From Trichaptum fuscoviolaceum (Eukaryota; Basidiomycota; Agaricomycetes; Hymenochaetales; Trichaptaceae), in assembly GCA_910574455.1 (NCBI GenBank), contig CAJSYZ010000010.1, forward strand, positions 1,206,770 to 1,270,769: 64,000 nt of DNA. The letters run 5' to 3'. Each line of letters starts with the position of its first letter. Position 1 is the stretch's first letter. The translations under genes and the position numbers were made by a program. Shown here piece by piece: positions 57,439 to 64,000 of this stretch. Under the pieces are notes generated by a model. It did no database searches and was not told where the DNA came from. It saw only the letters and a program-made list of their open reading frames with translations.

Positions 57439-60400
57439 ATGGACGCTGGAGGTAGTAATGCTGCGAATATAATCTACCAGATTTAGGGAATGAGAATGAA
57501 TTCGAGGAGCGTGAGTTTGACGGGTCTTCCTCTAAACTTAGCTACGCACTAACCTCTCTCGCCCTTAGCTACGGCGGAAGCTCCGGATGACCACTTGCAA
57601 AGGGCTGGGGCCGAGACTTTTCTTAAGTTCGAAAAGTTGGTGCTCGCCCATTCGCGTTGCTAATGAGATTAGCTGACTCAAATGTCCCAAGACGCATTAA
57701 CAGCTTAGACCGGGAGTTGCGCAACTTCGCGAATGCGGTTCGGCAACTAGGTTCGTCATCAGGAGTGCTCACTTCTGCCTTGCAGCTACGTGACCGGTTG
57801 CCCTATGTTCTTTTCCTCTTCCATGAGAATGCCGCATATCTCTTTCCGAGTAAAATCCACAGGAAAAATATCGAGGCATTCCTAGATCAAAGGGTTCCAA
57901 CACAGGAGTTATCCCCCAGTGCGGTGACACGTTTGCGTTTGAAACACAAAGCATTATTACGCCCTGGCCGAATGATCCCCGTGAAAAATCTAGTTGTTGA
58001 AGACCTTCCGGACCAAATGGAAATATTTGCGAAGGACATAATGTCTGTTTTAGATCGATTGAATGAATTCCCAGAGTTCTCTGATAAAACAGTAAATTCT
58101 GCGATTGTTGCCTTTGAAGCAGACTTGAAGTACTGGGCGTCTTGTTTAAGAACGTATGAAGGTATGAATGGTCGGTTGTCTTTATGAGATATTGGTTTAA
58201 AATTTCTTCCAGGTCGATTTCAGAACCCAGCTGTGCAACGATATCTGCACAACCTTACGTCTGAGATGGCGGTTCACCTAGATAACATCACTTCGTCTTT
58301 GTCGATGTTTCTTGATATCGGTGTGCCCTTCATATATGTTGCCTCTATACGCATTGCTTAGCTCATACTACGGCTAGGTATCCCATCGATTCACTCTGCG
58401 CAAAATCAAGCAGTACAAAACCACTTTAACCTTGCAACAGCAGCAACCTTCTTTTCCGCCGTTACGGCTACAACTTTGCAGTACTCATTCGATCAGACTG
58501 GGAAGCCATTATCAGATGCTGTTAATTCCTTCTGGTTTCTGTCACTTGTTCTTAGCATTGCATCGACTGTCAATAGCCTCCTAATGATGTTATGGACCCC
58601 GAGTTCATAGTAAGCAATATTATGCATTTACATACCTCCGTGCTCACATACTGCCAGCCGCTCGACTAGGAACTATTCCGCCTGGAGGGTGCTATTATGG
58701 ATTAGAACTATACCATTGGTGCTCCTCTTCGTCTCTGCTGTATCATTTTCAGTTGGCCTTTGTCTCTTCGCGTACGCATCGGACCAAGTACGTATCACTG
58801 TTTACATTACATGTTCCGCCCCTCTGATATATATCTTAGAATTTGATCACGTCTGTACTAACGACGGCCTCCGCAATCCTGAGCCTTTTTGTCGTTGTCA
58901 CTGTTTTTTCCTGGCCAACGTTTGTTAGATGGCTTTTTGACGAGCAGGACAACTTTTGGGGGAAGCAGCGAGGTCGTCATTGGGGCTTTGGTAAGGGTGG
59001 GAATTGGCTTATGGGTTTTTTTAGACGGATTCGCATCAAACTATCCGCGCTGCCTCTTATCCGCCGTCGCCAGACTCAAGTCGATACATCGAGGGATCTT
59101 GTCATTGGTCTCACTTTAGATCACAGCAAACAAATTGCACCTCATCCTTCGACAATATCTGCTACATCCGCAAGCAAACCTTTGTCACCGGACGATGGGA
59201 CCATGGATTCGCGCAGAGTGCAGCGTCTACAGACTGTAGTGCGTGGTTATATGCGAAGGAAGGCCGAAGAAGAACAAGATCGGATCCTGAAGCTTGCCAA
59301 TGCGTTAAAACAAGCAAAGTCCGCAAAGCCTGAGGCAAAGCATACGGCTTCGATCCACCATCTACAATTCAGTCCAAATGGTGAATATCTCGCAACATGC
59401 AGTAGTGATAAGACGTGCTTGATCTTCAATGTCAATGTGCGTGTTGAGGAAAAATAGAAGATTGGATACTAATTAATTGCGATTAAGGATATGTCGCATC
59501 CCCACTGTGTACTAGGCCACTTTATGGGTCACGCATGCCAAATTGCGTGGTACGCACCTACTAGTAGCAATAAACAATCAAGAACAAGCTCTAACTGTAC
59601 TAAAACAATATCCAGGTCACCTAAAGGCGATTTGCTTATAACGAGGATGGACCGTGGGGTGAACATCTGGACAATTGTGAGTCATTACCGAAGCTACTGC
59701 ACACCTGTAGCTCATGGCACGTCAAGGGGGGTTTGCGCTTGAGAACAATCCCTAGAAAATGCGCTGTACATTCTGTGGTATGGTACCCTCAAGGAGAAGG
59801 TATGCTGTCTTATGCCTTTAGGCCAGGGTTATTTAACTCCTGTTCATTCCTATAGCATTTATGTCAGTTGAAGGCAGTCATGTTATAAAACTGGTGAGTA
59901 GGTTTGAATCAAAGAGTGATTCCCATTGCTAAACAGTTTGGAAGGATATCAATGGCATGGTTATCGACACATTTGAATTTGAGCGGATGGTTCTTCATGA
60001 TGTTGCAATAATGCAAGACCCGCACTGGCAGTACCTGTTGTGCATCGCCACTTTGGCCGCATCTCCTGATGGATTGAAACCCAGTATGTCCAGAGAGGAA
60101 AGGCAAATTGTTGGCAAGTGTACATAAGCTCCTTCAAAGTAACAACGACTAAGTTCAACCACAGTGTATAATCTCGAAAAGAAGGAAGTTGAAAGGTACA
60201 ATCCCTCATAAAGCGCATGACCTAGGGATCAAACTGACATTCAGCTTATTTTAAGCCAAGTTCCTATTCTTGACGAAGTCTACAGTATAGCACCAGCAAA
60301 AGATGGCCACACTGTTCTTGTGAGCTATAAGAACAACGCCCCTCCTCAGCTTTGGAAGCTAGAGCATCTGCCTGGTGACGGTAAAACCTCAGCCTGGCTT

Positions 60401-61018
60401 TCGCTAGTGCGTACGTACACTAGCATACCGAAGACTATGTCCGAATCTGCAGGGCCTAGCTACTTCGGCGGACATCATGGTAAAGAACTATATGTCATAC
60501 GTGCTGGCAAAGGTGGGCCAGGCCTATGCTATTCCTTACCAACCCTCCTTATCCTGATATTTTAACACCAAGCGGGCGACATTCACATATGGAATCGTAA
60601 ATCCGATGTCCTCTGGCATTCAATAAACTCGCAGGGCTCGGATGAAAACGTGACATGTATAGCTTGGAATAATGCGGCATCTCAGCACAGTCATACAATT
60701 GCCCATATGTTTGCAACAGGATATCGTGATGGGTCCTTCAGGATTTGGACGGCACCCAATCCAGTCTTCTCGAATCGAACCTCCTCCTCAAAACACCACA
60801 AATTGGCATCTATCATGCCACCGTCTGCAGCCCCCGCAGTTGTGGAAGAGGTTGCGGAGACGGACGGTCTCAATGAAGTACCAATGGGTTCATCCGGTGG
60901 TGGAGAATCTGTAGATAATTCTCCGGTTCGGCGAATTGATGGTCTAAACTCATCCCCAGAACAAAGGACGATAGCCTTCGCTGACGACGCAGTCTCGTTG
61001 GAAGAAGCTTCTCAATAG
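57439..61018 (+). CDS. membrane-anchored WD40 protein, GID7/WDR26-like propeller
   Basis: Multi-exon gene; the start is uncertain. A candidate ATG at 57439 could splice (via a short 35-nt intron) to MDAGGNENEFEEPTAEAPDD, then HLQRAGAETFLKFEKLVLAH and, across a 54-nt intron, SHRELRNFANAVRQLGSSSG. A helical region follows (FPEFSDKTVNSAIVAFEADL, KYWASCLRTYEGRFQNPAVQ), then QNHFNLATAATFFSAVTATT. Hydrophobic segments follow: FWFLSLVLSIASTVNSLLMM, IRTIPLVLLFVSAVSFSVGL and TTASAILSLFVVVTVFSWP. An IQ-like helix (QRLQTVVRGYMRRKAEEEQ) precedes WD40 repeats: ASIHHLQFSPNGEYLATCSS, VHSVVWYPQGEAFMSVEGSH, VYSIAPAKDGHTVLVSYKNN, GDIHIWNRKSDVLWHSINS and TCIAWNN...GYRDGSFRIWT. Repeat order and wording match WDR26/Gid7, the GID/CTLH ubiquitin-ligase scaffold. 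Stop TAG 61016-61018. Confidence 0.85.
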
Positions 61019-61955
61019 CATAGCCATTGCCGAAGGGAAGGTACAATCTGAGTCCGGTTTATGGTCTGGTTTCTAGTTTGCTCGTCATTTACGTGCTTTT
61101 GTGAACGCTATATTTAAGCTGTCTTGAACCATGGATTGCTATAATACTTTTGTATGCACCATCTTGTATCAAGCTGAACCGTCTTGTACTTCATGTTATA
61201 GTCGTAGTTTGATATACATGTATATTCAGGCCTTCATCCATACTGTTATGTCTTTGCCTGTCTTTTCATCCCGTACTGAAGTTTCAATTAAGTTTATAAC
61301 CAAGAAAATAAACGCCATTCATTCATTCATTCAGAAAACGCAAGAAAGGAGGAGGGATGCAGAAATACAGACATGAACGGGACTAGCGCAAGACGTAGGA
61401 CTCAGCCTAATCTATTTATCTACATAATACGATGGCAAGTACGTATAGGAAGAGTGAAGTATATATTCCAAGATGTTTCAGGAGGGGCGGGGAGGGGGGT
61501 AAGGAAGGAGAAAGACGGCAGAGGGAAGACAGTCCACGATTGACGAGATATCAACGAAAGCCTTGTATTTACTTCTGCCATGTCTGAGCGTTCGGATGCA
61601 TGGATGTGAAAGAGATGATTACAGCGTATTTCACCATGTGGTTATTGTTGGGAGGAGAGGGGAAGTTACGCGACCAATATCGACATCAAGCAACATTAGG
61701 GGAGTCCAAGAAACAAGAAAATTTCAGAGCCTACGGTTTGATGCAATGGAGGCAAGTGCATTTATCGGAGCCACTAATATACGTGCTAAGTAAACGTGCT
61801 GCGTACTTCGCAATCTTTAGTTGGGGTTGGAGAGATGAGGGAGAGGGAAGGAGAGAACAGGATTACAAGTTACGATTAACGAATACTCGACAATTGTCCT
61901 GAGAGAAGAAGAAAAAACCGACGTGGAAAGCAAATACTGGAGAGGAAAGAGTGGC
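61019..61955. other. intergenic region between convergent genes
   Basis: About 940 bases including 3' UTRs of both genes. Plus-strand frames near 61563-61902 lack motifs and are antisense to the probable transporter 3' UTR; not called. Confidence 0.5.
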
Positions 61956-63565
61956 TTATTTAGCTGTTTTGTACAGCACGAGGCCGGTGAGTGCTATGGA
62001 GTAGCCGACAACCTGCATAGGCGTGACTTGGACGCCGAAGATGAGGACAGAGCTCGTGATCAGGAGGATATCCTATTTCAAGTGAATGACGGATAGTACA
62101 ATCAGTTAAACTCGTATATCATCTGTGACAGTTTCACAGCAGATAATGGTTACGGCAGACGTACCTTGAACACACCCGCTAGTGTCAACACTAGACCAGA
62201 ACCGACGCCAACGAGGAAGACAGCCGCGATGTTAAGGAGGAAGGCGACGAGCGCGTTGCTGATGAGAATGAGCGGACCGACGCGCATGATCTCATAGAAT
62301 GGCTCGAGGCCCTCCGTGAACGGTAGGACGGCGAGGTTGATCAATGCACAGACGGGTGCGTAGTAGTGCAGTGAAACCAATGGATCCATCTTGAGTCCGT
62401 GCAAGAGGACTTGGATCATCACGAGACGTGATGCTTCAAACTAGATAAATTGGTGCGATCGAGTCAGCGACAAATTCGAAGGAGGAGGAGAGAGCGTAAA
62501 TACGCACAGCAACAGCAGCAGCTTGGATAAGGAACCCTGTCAAGTCGAACCTCAGTTCACCCTTACTCGTCAACGCAACACCCGTTGAGATCATCACGAC
62601 AATTAGTGCAAGCTTCTTGTTGATCTCCTGAATGCGGAATGCCCAGCAGATGAGCAGAATTGCGACGGGGTTGAAGGCCTTGAGCATCTGGATGTAGTGC
62701 ACGGAGAGATACAGGTACGCCTTGTTGCTCAAGATGAGCGAGCCCGAAAATAACAGGCCAATGGGTACAATGGACTTGAGGAACGTATCCCGTGAGATGT
62801 GCACGTCCTTCGCGGCATCCATTAGGTGCGTTGTGCGCTGCAGTGTGCGCGTACCGATGGCCTATAGGAATTTCAAGATATTGAAATAAATTAGTACATG
62901 CATATTAAGTTTGAGTGGAAGATTATGATGTCGATGTAGTAAAGTTATGTTTAGACTCGACAGAAGGATTGGCGAAGATAAGCCCGACCATGCGGACAAA
63001 TTTTAGGGAGTGCCACAACTTCCGCTCAAGGCCCAAACACTCCACAGTTCGATCTTCGCCTGCGCTGTATCTCCCTTTCGAAAGAGGTTCGCCACAATAC
63101 AAACGACCAAAGCGGAAGGAATAGGAACATCACCAGAAATTTCGCTTGCTTGAGCAAAATCCCTTGCCAATCTGTGCAAGATAGGGAGGACTGCACGACA
63201 CGGTGGCAAATGTCCGTCGTGGCTCAGAGCTCTTGCCCAAAACCATGGAAACAGAAACCCGACTTGATAGGAAAGAAACTCACGGCGAAGAAAAGATGCC
63301 ATGTTACAAGGAACACGGGAAACTTGAAGTTGAGGGTGTTGTACAGGTAGTTGTTGTAGATGATGACCGTCGAACTAAGCACTATCCATACGGGAATTAT
63401 CATCGCTGTCGACAACTTCGGCCGTTTGTTGGCGTTGGTCTGAACTGGTGAAGGCAGGACTGGCTCCTTGTCCTCTCGAGGACCTATCTCCTCCATGATA
63501 ACGCTCATCTTCTCTCCAATAAATTTGTCCGTCTCTTCCATCGACGACGAGGACGAGGACGACAT
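61956..63565 (-). CDS. TPT/DMT-superfamily transporter (sugar-phosphate or nucleotide-sugar type)
   Basis: Ten-helix Golgi/ER antiporter of the triose-phosphate translocator family. ATG at 63565 (MSSSSSSSMEETDKFIGEKM), a polar tail, then helix 1 LSTAMIIPVWIVLSSTVIIY with NNYLYNTLNFKFPVFLVTWH, the usual TPT opening. Later exons read AIGTRTLQRTTHLMDAAKDV, IVPIGLLFSGSLILSNKAYL, YLSVHYIQMLKAFNPVAILL, FEASRLVMIQVLLHGLKMDP and LVSLHYYAPVCALINLAVLP. Then come GSGLVLTLAGVFKDILLITS and PMQVVGYSIALTGLVLYKTA, ending with K and TAA (61956-61958). Complete, with short introns. The substrate (for example GDP-mannose, UDP-sugar or phosphoenolpyruvate) cannot be set from sequence. Confidence 0.92.
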
Positions 63566-64000
63566 GCTGGGATTGGCGAAAGGTAGGTGAGCAAAGCAAG
63601 ATGCAAGAGGGGTCAAGTCGTTGAATGCTGAGCGCCTCGGACGCCGCAACCGAGTAGTAATGAAAAAAAGGGGACCTGAAAAGAGAAAGACTGCTTGTTC
63701 GTCAGCGTCTTTCGTTCTGCTCGACGTTGATGGTGGTGGTGAGAGATAAGGAGCGTGCCACGTACGATGATGCTGAAGGTTATTAAAGCGAAAGGAGTGG
63801 ACGGGCGCGGGCGTTCGGGGACAGAGCGATTAGAAGTTAAGGACAGTCTGAGGGAACGTCGCTTCTTGTTGTCCGTCCAACATGCGGCATCAAGGCCGTA
63901 TTTCCTGTTTAGGAGCAAAGAAGCCGAAACGGATTTGTCAAATCGGGTCCAGGCCGGCCCCTCACTCAAGACGGCGTCATCTGTCCGGCTTCTCTCTTCT
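63566..64000. other. upstream region at window edge
   Basis: Leader and promoter of the DMT transporter on the minus strand, possibly with a leader intron ending TTTTCAG near 63675. An 118-codon minus frame (63613-63969) has no motif and is not called. Confidence 0.45.

Noticed and set aside
63613..63969. 118-codon minus frame upstream of the DMT transporter
   Set aside because: Non-conserved-looking composition, overlaps the expected leader/promoter, and no motif.

Overview
The window is nuclear DNA of a filamentous basidiomycete, most likely an Agaricomycete. The signs are genes split by many short introns (about 50-70 nt, GT..AG), tight packing on both strands, a basidiomycete-style histone H2A ending in SQDV, and family architectures typical of mushroom-forming fungi. 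There are no rRNA genes, convincing tRNAs, CRISPR arrays or bacterial operons.

Left part (1-29 kb), mostly housekeeping genes: UDP-glucose:glycoprotein glucosyltransferase (minus, C-terminus cut by the window edge); a 0.95-kb repeated element, copy 1; a three-RRM SR/RGG RNA-binding protein (minus); an MFSD5-type molybdate-anion transporter (minus); a proline-rich hypothetical (plus); a Rud3/GMAP-210-like golgin (plus); a large minus-strand protein whose C-terminal half is a UBE3D-type HECT-like E3; an aldo-keto reductase (plus); and the PI4P 5-kinase Mss4 (plus).

Middle (29-36 kb): an accessory island of three tandem, same-strand paralogues of an unrecognised ~250-aa protein. The duplication includes promoters, a 5'-UTR intron and intergenic DNA.

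Right part (36-64 kb): a secreted GH47 alpha-mannosidase with an apparent 8-bp frameshifting duplication; condensin subunit Ycs4/Cnd1 behind a cluster of three ACGCGT boxes; a small XPA-C-like protein; an MFS transporter (minus); mitochondrial ATP10 (minus); repeat copy 2; histone H2A (plus); a bHLH regulator with a long loop (minus); a membrane-anchored GID7/WDR26-like WD40 protein (plus); and a TPT/DMT-type sugar-phosphate or nucleotide-sugar transporter (minus).

The genes do not form one pathway. UGGT, the golgin and the DMT transporter belong to the secretory system, and GH47 acts on N-glycans. Condensin and H2A are cell-cycle genes and share the promoter string ACGCGTGAC. The best leads for new biology are the tandem paralogue island, the dispersed 0.95-kb element, the membrane-tethered GID7-like protein and the UBE3D fusion. 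Exon boundaries were read by eye; no alignment or search was run.
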